DNA of 64,000 nucleotides from Bactericera cockerelli (GCA_024516035.1 CM044956.1:52112436-52176435); one strand, 5' to 3'; shown: positions 52,601 to 57,489, numbered from the stretch's first letter. The notes: generated by a model from the sequence alone, not told the origin. Translations and numbers: made by a program.

Positions 52601-55266
52601 TTAATAATACAAGATATTAATTTATTAATACACATGGAGGTCCTCCACTTGTGTTTTTCAAAAGGTTTAATTTCCAAAAACGAGAAAATAATAAAACACT
52701 ATAATAGGAAATTGATTAATGAAAAATGAAAATTGACAGGTATTTTTAGTAATGAAAATAACATATCAAAATGCATGAAAAGTAGTTCATAATACAAGAG
52801 TGTTTAAGATAAAATACTGCAAGTGCAATCTGAACCCCTTTTTCGACCTTTTTTCTAGCTCAAATTTACCATCATAACTTGTCCACTATTTTTTCCATCT
52901 AAAGCTATAATAACCTTTCCACATATATTATGTACTTAGATCTGAACTCTAATTATTTCATTTGGTCTTAAATTATTAAGATAAATCTTTAATTAATTTT
53001 AAGACAACCACATCTACCTTCAGTATCTAGCTACCTACTAGCTCGGTTTTGAACCCAAAACTCTAAACCCAAAATAGCAAAGTCTTTGTCCTCAAAATCT
53101 TTCAATTTTAGCCATAATAGGTAGTAATAATATTATGATAATAAAAACCAAAGATAATTTTGTGTAAAATTTACAGTCAAAACTTAAAACCACGACACTG
53201 AAGTAAAGATAATAGTAATCATTCATTGACTGACTGCCTTGTAAAGACGCCAAACTCTATTCTGAAAGATGTGTCCAGTCATCTCCTTATCTAATGTGAA
53301 AAGCTTGACTGGCACATATGCGTATGCGTACCAATACTACCTACATACCTATACCTATGTATGTACTGTATGTTCCTGGCACACTGGCCTCTAGGATGGA
53401 AATGTGACATGGCTAATATTGTAGAGCTCCCAGTCGCTGTGTGTGGTGCCTAGTTTGTCAGACATTGGGTCGTATTCATAAAAAGAAGCTTGCCCGTAAC
53501 CAAGAAGTAAAAGCAAAAGGTCTGGAGAAAAAGGTAGAAAAAACTCTTTTTTTTAAAGATGAGTGTTTCACAGCCGTTTTTATTTCGTAGCCATGAAACA
53601 GGAGCTACTGTAGACGCTTATGGTCTGTATTGTAGCCTCCCATAGTATGCCTCCCCTCTGATGGGCGAGAAGTGACACAATACTTCCCAATTAGGTTTAG
53701 TCACTGTGGCAGAGCGAGTTAGCGCGCTAGGCATTGCACACATGGTGACCTGGGTTCGATTCCCAGCGGGGGAGGATTTTTTCTGCTCTGTACTTGGATG
53801 TTCGGGGTCCACTCATACCTCGTGAGGAAAAATGAGTAGTTACTTGTATGAGTAACGACCAGTGGCGGCATTACCAGAGTAAAAAGAAATTAATGTAATA
53901 GAATAATTCGAAATGTAAAGGAGGCTCTTAGTAATGCTGCGCTACCCACAAAAATTGTGAAGAGGCCTTGTGCTTCACCACAAAGAAAATCATACATACA
54001 TACATACTTCCCAATTAGGTGCTGGGTCAACATGAGGGCACCGGAAGGTATCCCTTACAAACAATTGTAACTGATATAAAAATACAAATTTTTGTCGGCA
54101 CGGGAAATCGAACGCGGGACCTTCCGCATAGCAAGCGAGTGCTTCACCACTGAGCTTTTCGTATTCATAATCATTTAGTTTAGCTTGCAAGCATTTGTTT
54201 TTGCTCACAAGCAATTGCTCCATGTTTATGTTAGAGAAGCTACTATAGTAAAAGGTTAGCTATACAAATATTTATGAACCATTCGCGTCCAGAGAACGAA
54301 AAGTTTTTTCTTTTGCTCCAAGGAAAAGCAAACGCTCTAAAAAAATTAAGAATACCTACTGAATCAATTACTCGAATTTCACAAGGAAAATCTTTTGCTT
54401 CTTATTTAGCATACGGCCCAGTGTAATATTGATAACACTTATGATTTTGAAACAATTAAAATAATAATTTCAACAAAAAAAAAGTCTAACATACCTACTT
54501 ATATTTTCAGTCATGGGTGTAATGAAAAGGTACGTTTTGCAGAAGGCAAGATTTTGTTGTGAATGGGATAAGCTGAGCATTTTGTTACCACTAATCAAAC
54601 ACCTCGGCCGAGGTGTGAAGAACGCCTATACAAAGAAAGAGACATAATAAATTAAAGTATAAGTAGGTATCTCACGTTTTAACTGACCCAAGTAGATCGA
54701 CTAGACAAAAGACTCGTAACCAGGAGTTCGGTGGTTCGAGGCTCGAGTTCCAAACTTTAGAAATATTATTTCTAGTTTCAGTGTTTGTCGCTCAATGTCA
54801 CTGTTGTTATAAACACTATTTATTTTATAATAGCCTTTAATTAGCTATGTTCCATGTTTTCTCAAAGCTTCTCTATCAACGTTCTTAAGACAAATTAGAT
54901 CTCAGGAGTAGAATAAGTCTGTCGTGCCGTATTGAAACAGATAAATGAATCTTAGGAGTACTTCAAATACAGGAGTTACTACTGCAGCAAGTTTCATGTA
55001 AAGACCTTGACCGATGAAAAATGTCAAGGTCTGTTCTACATAGTTGTAGACACCTAAGTTATAAAGAAATTGTCGCCCGATATTATGTTCCTCTTGAACA
55101 TGGAAAACGTATTTAGTATTGACAATAGAATGATAAACCAACCACAGAAATTTGAGAGAATTACACAATGCCAGATAGGTATTGTATATTTCTTAACAAA
55201 ATGTCGTTCTCGCCAAATTATACCAATAAAACACAAGTCAAAAAGATAATATACTCACGCCCTCAT
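18502..55266 (-). CDS. Pro-resilin-like RR cuticular protein, four exons over 36.8 kb
   Basis: Coding exons on the minus strand: 55259-55266, 44922-45345, 19955-20177 and 18502-18695. They sum to 849 bases, 282 residues plus stop, with matching phases (2, 0, 1). The product starts with a signal peptide, [15 protein letters not shown], then [10 protein letters not shown], the usual opening of mature insect pro-resilins. Next is a Pro/Tyr-rich elastic region with YSPAP and YSPP repeats, an RR (Rebers-Riddiford) chitin-binding domain ([18 protein letters not shown] through [20 protein letters not shown]), and a second YSPAPS-rich tail ending GGYKY. It would be an extracellular elastic cuticle component; the RR domain binds chitin in known relatives, and Tyr residues are sites of dityrosine cross-links. 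Introns are 1.26, 24.7 and 9.9 kb. The long ones hold transposons and an opposite-strand gene. The joins rest on phase, splice sites and protein logic, not on transcripts. Confidence 0.8.
19266..19492 (-). repeat. tRNA-derived SINE, family A, copy 2
   Basis: The head is at 19406-19492 on the minus strand and the tail is (TAT)n at 19266-19280. It lies in the last intron of the resilin-like gene. Confidence 0.85.
19499..19820 (-). pseudogene. Mariner/IS630-type transposase C-terminus with terminal repeat (relic)
   Basis: On the minus strand [45 protein letters not shown] reads to a TGA at 19645-19647. This pattern (WGYLKskVY..KPrt..dLK..I..ei..i....l..v..nf..Rl..C) is the conserved end of DDE transposases of the mariner/IS630 group. 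About 140 bases further on is a terminal-repeat-like CTGGCGCACCCTGTATA ending at 19501. The upstream two thirds of the gene, including the catalytic residues, are missing. Confidence 0.7.
19955..20177 (-). CDS. Resilin-like gene, exon 3 (RR chitin-binding domain)
   Basis: The acceptor CTCCTCAG ends at 20178 and the donor GGTAAGTGG starts at 19954. Seventy-four codons: [19 protein letters not shown] through FHADVSYE plus one base of Gly. The motif G-x(7-8)-DG-x(6)-G-x-Y with [14 protein letters not shown] is diagnostic for the extended RR consensus, of the kind found in pro-resilin. Confidence 0.92.
20243..20290 (+). repeat. Fragment of SINE family G
   Basis: The patch GGGATCCGTTGGTTCGAATC repeats the B-box region of the copy at 20451. 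It lies just behind a single unit of the 51-base tandem repeat (20195-20242). Confidence 0.6.
20451..20668 (+). repeat. tRNA-derived SINE, family G, copy 1
   Basis: A box-like TGGTAGTCAAGTGGTTAACGC and B box GGTTCGAATCCCACCC, a body with GGTGGTTACTTTCCAC, and a TATTAT tail. Copies: 39185-39375 (+) and 31425-31506 (-, 3' part only). Confidence 0.8.
20669..20855. repeat. 51-base tandem repeat, about 3.6 copies
   Basis: GGGAGTGGATGAGAATCCTG starts at 20671, 20722, 20773 and 20824, an exact 51-base period with one or two changes per unit. One extra unit lies at 20195-20242, 20 bases upstream of the RR exon acceptor. It is bounded by SINE G on one side and a retroelement 3' end on the other. Confidence 0.9.
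20853..21273 (-). pseudogene. Retroelement 3' end: C-terminal coding relic plus family H tail
   Basis: On the minus strand 21273 down to about 21040 reads [29 protein letters not shown], the same C-terminal signature as 6101 and 6889. It is followed by a tail (GACAAAGGCCCCCAGAACC.., CATCGTGAACAATGG on the plus strand) that ends in ATGATG repeats at 20853. That tail recurs alone at 38084-38340 and 57847-58012. The order implies that the H tail is the 3' UTR of this element. Confidence 0.6.
21345..21452 (-). repeat. tRNA-derived SINE, family F, copy 2
   Basis: The minus-strand head ACCGACCTCAGTGGCTTGATC and a B-box region match 12535-12690. The tail is lost. Confidence 0.65.
21455..22545. other. 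Intronic/intergenic, no gene seen
   Basis: AT-rich. A 21-base phrase (CTATTTAGGTAATATGATTC..) is directly repeated at 22353 and 22384. No coding or RNA gene is recognised. Confidence 0.45.
22551..23315 (+). mobile_element. 5'-truncated non-LTR retrotransposon with poly(A) tail
   Basis: The insertion runs from about 22551 to a 39-base poly(A) at 23277-23315, with AATAAA at 23239-23244. AACTTTAT occurs just before it (22543-22550) and at its end (23314-23321), a plausible short target duplication overlapping the A-run. The host site is the second intron of the resilin-like gene, in the opposite orientation. Confidence 0.75.
22561..23196 (+). CDS. C-terminal part of a retrotransposon protein (Cys/His cluster plus nuclease-like region)
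   Basis: An open frame of about 210 codons from just after an in-frame TGA at 22558 to TAG at 23194. The element is cut off at its 5' end, so no true start exists; translation from the internal GTG or ATG would be accidental. [18 protein letters not shown] is a Cys-Cys-His-Cys cluster. It is followed by [46 protein letters not shown] and [20 protein letters not shown], and it closes with [20 protein letters not shown]. From family knowledge, this order appears downstream of reverse transcriptase in many invertebrate non-LTR elements and resembles a restriction-like endonuclease. That the fragment has no stops suggests recent insertion. Confidence 0.7.
   Translation: MNGHEVNGLPSSCDGCGQPMNLTHALNCKKGGLVKHGHDYMRDECAMLADMAWNGVMIEPIVRDSDIHQTALIADIKVNDVWESGKPAFFDNRIINADAASYASQSWTSLSNNAAVEKHKKYDRAIEDIRGSFSPLIISVDGALHYEFDSFLKKMAITLSNKWTKPYSRIVSWVKTKIQVALIRAVSLRLRGTRYKLRKYEVEDGCGVFQI
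23326..23404 (-). repeat. Dispersed repeat, family I, copy 1, with TATAG microsatellite
   Basis: The minus-strand unit TAATGGGACTTCTTGTCTCG..CAGTCTAAATAAAGCACTA ends in about five TATAC repeats. Related units lie at 26884-26945 and 44667-44720 (+). Confidence 0.6.
23405..24234. other. Intronic, no gene seen
   Basis: AT-rich, with an 18-base poly(A) run near 23540. No coding, RNA or repeat feature recognised. Confidence 0.4.
24237..24440 (-). repeat. tRNA-derived SINE, family A, copy 3
   Basis: A clear head on the minus strand (TGTCCCGGTAGCTCAGTGGT, GGGTTCGAAACTC), a body as in copy 2, and an ATT tail at 24237. Confidence 0.85.
24441..27360. other. Intronic, no gene seen; one family I repeat
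   Basis: Nearly 3 kb of AT-rich sequence. A family I unit is at 26884-26945. A 100-codon frame at 24968-25270 has no recognisable features and no coding-like context. Confidence 0.4.
27366..27570. repeat. Direct repeat, 144-base period
   Basis: AACAGAAAAGTGAGAAGTTG and the following 30 bases occur at 27367 and again at 27511. The spacer contains CAGCTGTTTCGAGCTTATTT, perhaps part of a repeat. Two units only. Confidence 0.75.
28175..28768. mobile_element. Tc1-like foldback inserted in FB1 (middle shell)
   Basis: The terminal repeats are CACTGAGGCAAAAATTTAGC and complement, typical of Tc1-like transposons. TA is duplicated at 28173-28174 and 28769-28770. The uninterrupted sequence CCATATA..TTTGGACC or its equivalent exists in FB2 near 30352-30361, which is the empty site. 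The arms pair over nearly 200 bases. Confidence 0.85.
28368..28575. mobile_element. 208-base MITE inserted in the middle shell (inner core)
   Basis: The ends are CAGGGTGTACAAAAAAACAG and complement, with TA at 28366-28367 and 28576-28577. About 55 bases per arm pair. It sits exactly at the centre of the middle palindrome. Confidence 0.75.
29247..29823. other. Intronic, no gene seen
   Basis: AT-rich spacer between FB1 and repeat K. Nothing recognised. Confidence 0.4.
29824..30942 (+). repeat. Dispersed repeat, family K, copy 1, split by FB2
   Basis: Starts ACTAGCGGGCTGTCGCCCGC, with a strong hairpin (GCGGGC/GCCCGC) at the 5' end, and ends TATTAAGAT. It is nearly identical to 48641-48890. FB2 (30052-30931) interrupts it 11 bases from its 3' end. 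Confidence 0.85.
30052..30931. mobile_element. Foldback element FB2
   Basis: 880 bases, with ends CAGGGTGAGCATAAAGTCTC and complement, TA at 30050-30051 and 30932-30933. It is inserted in repeat K; the empty site survives in the copy at 48 kb. It has the same arms as FB1 but no nested insert. Confidence 0.88.
31040..31290 (+). repeat. Degenerate family L repeat
   Basis: Recognisable through GAGGTATAGTTAAGCGTTTAA, AATTTAAAATGGGAACAT and GATATTTGCGGGTTGCAAGG, matching 5440-5690. The ends are lost. Confidence 0.5.
31425..31506 (-). repeat. SINE family G, 3' fragment
   Basis: The minus strand matches the last 80 bases of 20451-20668, including GGTGGTTATTCTC and the ATAATAAGACTCC junction. Confidence 0.6.
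31600..32387. mobile_element. Foldback element FB3, degenerate
   Basis: It shares GCCTACACGGCCCCAGTCAG, GACCAACTTTAAAATCTTAA and TACAACTTACCGTTCTCGAG with FB1 and FB2, in inverted copies. The ends have drifted (AGGGTTTCC.. left, ..GGAAGCCCTTGTA right), and it is the oldest of the three by divergence. Confidence 0.75.
32390..32920. other. Upstream region of the repeat-protein gene
   Basis: AT-rich. No clear TATA box; CTATTTAAAC near 32769 is the best candidate. The last bases before the ATG, ATTATTGAAAG, resemble those before the paralogue at 57055 (TTATTGTGAAGAAAG). Confidence 0.35.
32927..37025 (+). CDS. Secreted Thr/Pro/Glu-rich repeat protein ([10 protein letters not shown]), frame broken in this sequence
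   Basis: Starts [20 protein letters not shown], a good signal peptide (cleavage near residue 25), then an acidic Ser/Glu segment ([16 protein letters not shown]). The frame then shifts near 33130 and again near 33400, and many times from 34180 on. Open stretches at 33543-34271, 34853-35221, 35588-35863 and 36810-37025 carry the repeats. The array ends in a unique tail, [20 protein letters not shown], with a stop at 37023-37025. No other domain, no Cys in the repeats. The composition is mucin-like: many Thr and Pro, few bulky residues. The function is unknown. The many one-base losses inside near-identical repeats suggest either assembly error or decay. It lies in the 24.7-kb intron of the resilin-like gene on the opposite strand. 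Confidence 0.65.
33430..36960 (+). repeat. Two-level coding tandem repeat array
   Basis: Left part (33.4-34.8 kb): higher-order units of about 130-190 bases built as [16 protein letters not shown](E/V)[26 protein letters not shown] larger duplication repeats the DYLEYL..EEFHEEP segment of 33312-33460 at 34822-34910. Right part (35.65-36.96 kb): a simpler 63-base, 21-residue unit, [21 protein letters not shown]. By eye there are about 45 [10 protein letters not shown] motifs. Confidence 0.9.
37040..37300 (-). repeat. SINE family E, truncated copy 1
   Basis: CGATCTGGTTGCAGGGTTTTCGGTGAAAC..GGACGAGTTGATTC..GTCAGGATGGGGATTTTAC matches 47985-48117. The tRNA-like head is missing. At 37044 a separate end-like sequence, ATACAGGGTTG, may be the edge of a DNA transposon. 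Confidence 0.55.
37304..37416 (+). repeat. tRNA-derived SINE, family A, copy 4 (internally deleted)
   Basis: A perfect A box and B box head (GTCCCGGTAGCTCAGTGGTA, GGTTCGAAACCCAGCC), then the body jumps from GACAAGTTAT to CTGCTGGAATAATGG, skipping the central part present in the other copies. Confidence 0.8.
37420..38045. other. Intronic, no gene seen
   Basis: AT-rich, with a poly(A) run near 37825. Nothing recognised. Confidence 0.4.
38051..38212 (+). repeat. 38-base tandem repeat at the front of an H tail
   Basis: ACTATAAACAGGGAGTAGAC starts at 38075, 38114, 38152 and 38190 (the last as CTGTAAAC), periods 39, 38, 38, with a short unit at 38051. The unit is part of the family H sequence, amplified. 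Confidence 0.85.
38084..38340 (+). repeat. Retroelement 3' tail, family H, copy 2
   Basis: GGCTCTTGTCAATTATTAGC..CTTGTAAAGACAGTGGTAG..GACGCCACCCTATGATGATG is the same tail as at 20853-21030 (-) and 57847-58012 (-). It ends in ATGATG. Confidence 0.8.
38345..39180. other. Intronic, no gene seen
   Basis: Overlapping frames of about 100 codons on both strands (38313-38664) have no recognisable content. The part next to the H tail may be more of the same retroelement. Confidence 0.35.
39185..39375 (+). repeat. tRNA-derived SINE, family G, copy 2
   Basis: B box GGTTCGAATCCCACCC, a body as at 20451, and a TTATTATT tail. The first 40 bases are diverged. Confidence 0.75.
39380..40060. other. Intronic, no gene seen
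   Basis: AT-rich; a repeat of the SINE G end (AATAAAGAGTATTATTATTT) at 39494-39515. Nothing else recognised. Confidence 0.35.
40066..40145 (+). repeat. Family L repeat, 5' fragment
   Basis: GAATTATGGACACAATACTTCC and the following 50 bases match the start of copies at 2876 and 5158. Confidence 0.55.
40146..43590. other. Intronic, mostly unassigned; possible coding relics 40.58-42.0 kb
   Basis: Between 40580 and 42000 base composition is less AT-rich and short open stretches alternate between frames. The longest is 41527-41766 (79 codons). I cannot assign them to a gene. The remainder is AT-rich with no feature. Confidence 0.3.
43594..44595. mobile_element. Non-autonomous DNA transposon P3 with reiterated ACTAATCACGGT motif
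   Basis: The ends are GAGGAGCTTTTTTTCAGACC and its complement GGTCTGAAAAAAAGCTCCTC. Flanks read ATTT on both sides, a possible 4-base duplication. The terminal motif GACTAATCACGGT(T/C)TG recurs inside at about 43608 (reverse), 43793, 43821, 43853, 44385, 44409, 44476 and 44567. A tRNA-like relic is embedded near 43926-43982. No transposase frame. The GAGGAGC ends are shared with P2. Confidence 0.75.
44667..44720 (+). repeat. Dispersed repeat, family I, copy 3
   Basis: GTCATGGGACCACCTGGCTCGAGCTGACACTC then TAAATAAAGTACTA matches 26884-26945 and the complement of 23341-23404. Confidence 0.6.
44739..44782. repeat. 44-base exact repeat with a 16-base palindrome, copy 1
   Basis: Contains CACCTCGGCCGAGGTG and continues GTGAAGAACGCCTATACAAA. 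An identical copy is at 54594-54637. It lies 140 bases beyond the donor of resilin-like exon 2. Confidence 0.85.
44922..45345 (-). CDS. Resilin-like gene, exon 2 (signal peptide and elastic repeats)
   Basis: The acceptor is TGCAGAG with the second AG used, at 45346; this choice puts the exon in frame with the 8-base first exon and gives [15 protein letters not shown]. The donor is GACGTAAGTAA at 44921. After [10 protein letters not shown] come [17 protein letters not shown] and a run of YSPAPS units, then [11 protein letters not shown], and it closes with [10 protein letters not shown] in phase 0. Tyr and Pro dominate and there is no Cys after the signal. Confidence 0.88.
45979..46191 (-). 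repeat. 5S-rRNA-derived SINE (family D, copy 3)
   Basis: The minus strand starts GTCAGCGTCGATGGCGCGTT.. with AAGCTAAGCAACGTCCAGTG as the internal box, then the same body (GGTTTGTAAGTTTCCTGCG..) and an A-rich tail (AAATAAAACAAAACAAAA) at 45979. A short internal duplication (CTTCGTGATGCTGGCTTCGTG) is present. Confidence 0.8.
46346..46661 (+). repeat. tRNA-derived SINE, family B, copy 3, with target duplication
   Basis: Full head and body. The tail is a pure (ATT)n microsatellite at 46628-46661. ATTCCATGAGTA occurs at 46334-46345 and 46662-46673, a 12-base target duplication. Confidence 0.9.
46680..47950. other. Intronic, no gene seen
   Basis: AT-rich. A tRNA-like relic with GGACCTGGGTTCAATGCC near 47900-47925 is the only recognisable patch. 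Confidence 0.4.
47955..48236 (-). repeat. tRNA-derived SINE, family E, copy 2
   Basis: The minus-strand head at 48165-48236 (GAGCAGCTGGTTGTTAAGCG, B box CAGTTCGAACCCCGG) is followed by a body (CAAACACGTAAGGCTGGC, GTTAAACCCCATCCTGAC) shared with 37095-37290. Confidence 0.7.
48253..48547 (-). repeat. tRNA-derived SINE, family C, copy 3
   Basis: A clear minus-strand head GCGCGATTAGCTCAGTGGTT and B box GGATTCGATTCCC, and a full body. It abuts SINE E. Confidence 0.85.
48641..48890 (+). repeat. Dispersed repeat, family K, copy 2 (uninterrupted)
   Basis: Nearly identical to 29824-30051 plus 30932-30942. It has two more GGTCAGT heptamers near 48835-48865. It supplies the empty site for FB2 (GACATTTATATATTAAGAT). 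Confidence 0.88.
48900..50750. other. Intronic, no gene seen
   Basis: AT-rich, with short frames on both strands only (for example 49106-49393, minus, with one hydrophobic stretch). No family recognised. Confidence 0.35.
50755..50888 (-). repeat. tRNA-derived SINE, family F, copy 3
   Basis: The minus-strand head ACCGACCTCAAAGCTTGATC.., B box GGTGGTTCAAGTTCC and the body motif GTTGTGATATCACGA match 12535-12690. Confidence 0.7.
51344..51559. mobile_element. Foldback MITE (about 216 bases)
   Basis: The left arm ACAGGTAACGAGATGTAAGA..GCGCGAGTAAGGATACCAAAG and the right arm are inverted copies over about 90 bases, with a short loop (CTAATCTAGCTTGAG) between. The arms contain GGTGGCTCTC. No coding. 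Confidence 0.75.
51665..52185 (+). pseudogene. LINE reverse-transcriptase C-terminus (fragment)
   Basis: 167 codons from [20 protein letters not shown] to a [58 protein letters not shown], then EGRRP and [17 protein letters not shown], is the familiar C-terminal part of APE-type non-LTR polymerases (YG.E.W....., FERKmLRrI.G.., R.N.El). The polymerase palm is missing. There are no stops, so it is not very old. No clear poly(A). Confidence 0.75.
52190..53460. other. Intronic, no gene seen
   Basis: AT-rich sequence after the LINE fragment, possibly including its 3' UTR. Nothing else recognised. Confidence 0.4.
53548..54158 (-). repeat. tRNA-derived SINE, family C, copy 4, split by SINE B
   Basis: The 3' half is at 53548-53696 and the tRNA-like 5' half at 54004-54158 (minus strand). 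They are separated by a complete family B SINE. Joining at the duplicated site gives the family C layout. Confidence 0.88.
53697..54003 (+). repeat. tRNA-derived SINE, family B, copy 4, inserted in SINE C
   Basis: A complete element with a (CATA)n tail. The 17-base target duplication ATACTTCCCAATTAGGT lies at 53680-53696 and 54004-54020. Confidence 0.93.
54594..54637. repeat. 44-base exact repeat with palindrome, copy 2
   Basis: Identical by eye to 44739-44782, 9.9 kb away. No further similarity on either side is obvious. Confidence 0.85.
54684..54755 (+). repeat. Weak SINE family F-like relic
   Basis: ACTGACCCAAGTAGATCGAC..TCGTAACCAGGAGTTCGGTGGTTCGAGG resembles the head of 12535. No body. 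Confidence 0.4.
55259..55266 (-). CDS. Resilin-like gene, exon 1: 8 coding bases
   Basis: ATGAGGGC followed by the donor GTGAGTAT. It codes Met-Arg and two bases of Ala. Many insect cuticle genes have a first coding exon this short, so that the signal peptide is split. Its phase (2) is the only one that fits the exon at 45345, and the joined signal peptide is typical. Confidence 0.75.
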
Positions 55267-55285
55267 GCTGAGAGGGTATGTTATC

Positions 55286-55318
55286 TGTAGTACCGAATTT
55301 GAAGAAAAGCGGTTTATA
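55286..55318 (-). promoter_or_regulatory. Core promoter of the resilin-like gene
   Basis: TATAAA at 55318-55313 on the minus strand. An initiator-like ACAGA has its A at 55286, 32 bases downstream. This leaves a 5' UTR of about 20 bases before the ATG at 55266. The spacing supports the micro-exon. Confidence 0.65.
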
Positions 55319-55329
55319 ATATTTGGAGG

Positions 55330-57050
55330 TACAATTGATATAGGCAGCAAAAAATCTCAGTGTATTGATTCAAAAGGAAGTTTTTTGTCCAATGTCGATA
55401 ATTAGTAGGGTAGGTATTTTAATTTACGTATGAACAATTTCCAAAGGAAGCATGTTCTAATATTTCTTACGGCCACACAAAACTGGCCTGAACCCTACTT
55501 TTATTAACATACCACAGAAAAGCTATTAGAAGCAAAATGCATTGCTTTGACCACGATCATAATCAAATTGCAACTATTTGAAAAATACGAAGAGCGTTGG
55601 TTTTATCAACGTAATTGCTCGTATCATTAGATCCGACCTTCACACCGCTGGCGCAGTCAGTGGCCTCACGATTCCACTGATCGTGTTAACATTCCCTGGA
55701 ACCAGTGGGGGATTCAGTGACTTTTGCAGTACCTAGTGAATCAAAAAATAAAGAAGTGAAACCAACAAAAATAAAGTTTGTGGAAAAACAATGTTACTTC
55801 CTTTTGACCATTGTTTTAGAACCAAGAAAGCAACATTTTTGCATGGTGAGATCAACTTAATTCTTTAATTTTCTTTCTTGGATATCACTTCAAGTAGAGG
55901 TTGTTTATTACATACATGGTTTTAGAGGAGTCAAATATTATTAGCTCTTTCGCATGGGTATAATGAGATATTATGAAGGCATTGTTCTTTGTTTAACCAC
56001 CATTGTTTACGCTGAAGGTTTGAACACTGTTCGCCACTACTCAACAGCCTGATGCTATGCTCCGTAATCTAGGAGATTCTTACATTGTTCACACCGAGCA
56101 ATGAGTCGTTCTATTAATTAGAGCTCTGGGGAGACGTTATTCCATATTGAAGTATACCAAATTTGTTTTATGAGTGTAAATGTAAACTGAAAGCTGAAAA
56201 GAGGTGCAGGTACAGTTGAAGATTAATATAATAACTTTAAAGCTGATAAAGTTCAATAAGTTTATTAATATAATTAAGTTAAAGCTCGAGACTTTAATGA
56301 TTCTTCCTATTTGAAATTATTCTCAATGTAGGTGTGGTAAACCAACGGGAAAAGGTGCACTCGAACATTTTAATGTACGTTTTTCCTTATTGAGATTTGA
56401 GATTTGAACGTTAACCGACTGTTAACAAGAGTACAACAGCAATATGATTAAATGTAGTATGAGTAAATATCCTGAGTGTCAAGCAATCCTTACCCTAAAC
56501 ATCAAGCAAAACCAAATGTCGTCAAATAATAAATCAAAACATTCTTATTATTTTCCTTCAAACATACACTAGACCCTAAATTTAGTTAGCATTAGATACA
56601 AAATTAATCTATACATCTATTCCACTAGTCCAAAAATAATGCCCACCACTCTTCAAAATTATGATTGGGAATTTTTCCTGGAACATGAACATGAGTGCCC
56701 CTACTTTAGAAATGAAGATTAGTAATTTTAAACTGTAGTTATATTTAATTGCCTCTTTTATGACTTCGGCAGTAAAACTTAATGGGTTCTAGAAAACCAT
56801 AAGTATAACATATTAAATCAAATTTAAATTTAATCTAATCATAATATGGGTAATTAGAAAAATTATATAAGCAATAACCACTGTTACAATCTTGCATTTC
56901 AATTCTAGTTTTATATTGATGTTTTCTTTCTGTGCTAAAATAAATATTAATTACTGAAATAATAAACCATATCCAGTAAAATAATTTTTAAAAACGTTTT
57001 TTTCGGTAAAATATTTTTTATTGTGGACCGACAGCAGTATTATTGTGAAG
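55330..57050. other. Intergenic between two divergent genes, no gene seen
   Basis: Upstream region of the resilin-like gene (leftward) and of the repeat-protein paralogue (rightward). AT-rich, no recognised repeat. An ATTATATAAGC at 56859-56869 could be a TATA box for the paralogue, about 190 bases before its ATG. Confidence 0.4.
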
Positions 57051-57054
57051 AAAG

Positions 57055-57489
57055 ATGAACAATATTTGGCTATTGGAAGCATGGTTAGCCATGTTACTCG
57101 TATTTTTAAATAAAACCACTGCTCGAGAGAGAACTCGTATTGACGCGGAGATTATTTCCCATCTATCTGAAGATGACAGTTCTACGGAGGAAAATGGTTA
57201 TCCTCAAGATGATGAGAACTATTACGATGATAGCATTAATCCACAAATTATTTATATTAGCAATGAACAAAAAGACACTGATAATTCAGTAAAATATTTT
57301 CTCAATTTAAAAGAAATGCTCGATAAAATCAGTAAATTAAACGATACTGATGACAAAAAAGAACGTATTGAGAAGTTACTGATAAGCTATAATCTAAACA
57401 ACACCAAAATACATTATGAACATACAGTTATTGATATTGACCCATTCCAGGCGGAGAAAAAAAATCAAAGTAGTAAACAATTGGGATAA
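57055..57489 (+). CDS. Paralogue of the [10 protein letters not shown] secreted protein, short or decaying
   Basis: MNNIWLLEAWLAMLLVFLNKTTA is a signal peptide. Then come an acidic segment (SEDDSSTEENGYPQDDENYYDD), a Lys/Leu/Asp-rich part that may be helical (VKYFLNLKEMLDKISKLN) and a stop at 57487. Just beyond, in another frame, DEPETTPLFNEQS (57547-57585) preserves one repeat motif of the gene at 32927-37025. The acid-rich N-terminus also parallels that gene (SSSEEGG.., and YYEN..YYNN in its shifted frame). So it is a family member, either truncated by a frameshift or with the repeats lost. Function unknown. Confidence 0.6.
   Translation: MNNIWLLEAWLAMLLVFLNKTTARERTRIDAEIISHLSEDDSSTEENGYPQDDENYYDDSINPQIIYISNEQKDTDNSVKYFLNLKEMLDKISKLNDTDDKKERIEKLLISYNLNNTKIHYEHTVIDIDPFQAEKKNQSSKQLG

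Larger units (their letters stand above)
53462..54424. mobile_element. MITE with ACATTGGG/CCCAGTGT ends, split by a SINE
   Basis: The left end ACATTGGGTCGTATTCATAA and the right end, read in reverse (ACACTGGGCCGTATGCTAAA), form inverted repeats that continue to AAGAAGC. SINE C occupies 53548-54158. Removing the SINEs leaves about 350 bases rich in GCTTTTGCTT-like words. No coding. Confidence 0.7.

Noticed and set aside
53618..54223. Minus-strand frames within SINE B and C
   Set aside because: These frames recur in every SINE copy and are interrupted; they are chance frames in pol III-type repeats.
54902..55168. 88-codon minus-strand frame with hydrophobic patches
   Set aside because: No family, no signal peptide, and it falls in the first intron of the resilin-like gene just below exon 1. 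Composition is as expected for AT-rich non-coding DNA.
55640..55700. GCTGGCGCAGTCAGTGG resembling a retroviral primer-binding site
   Set aside because: No long terminal repeats, polypurine tract or gag/pol frames on either side.
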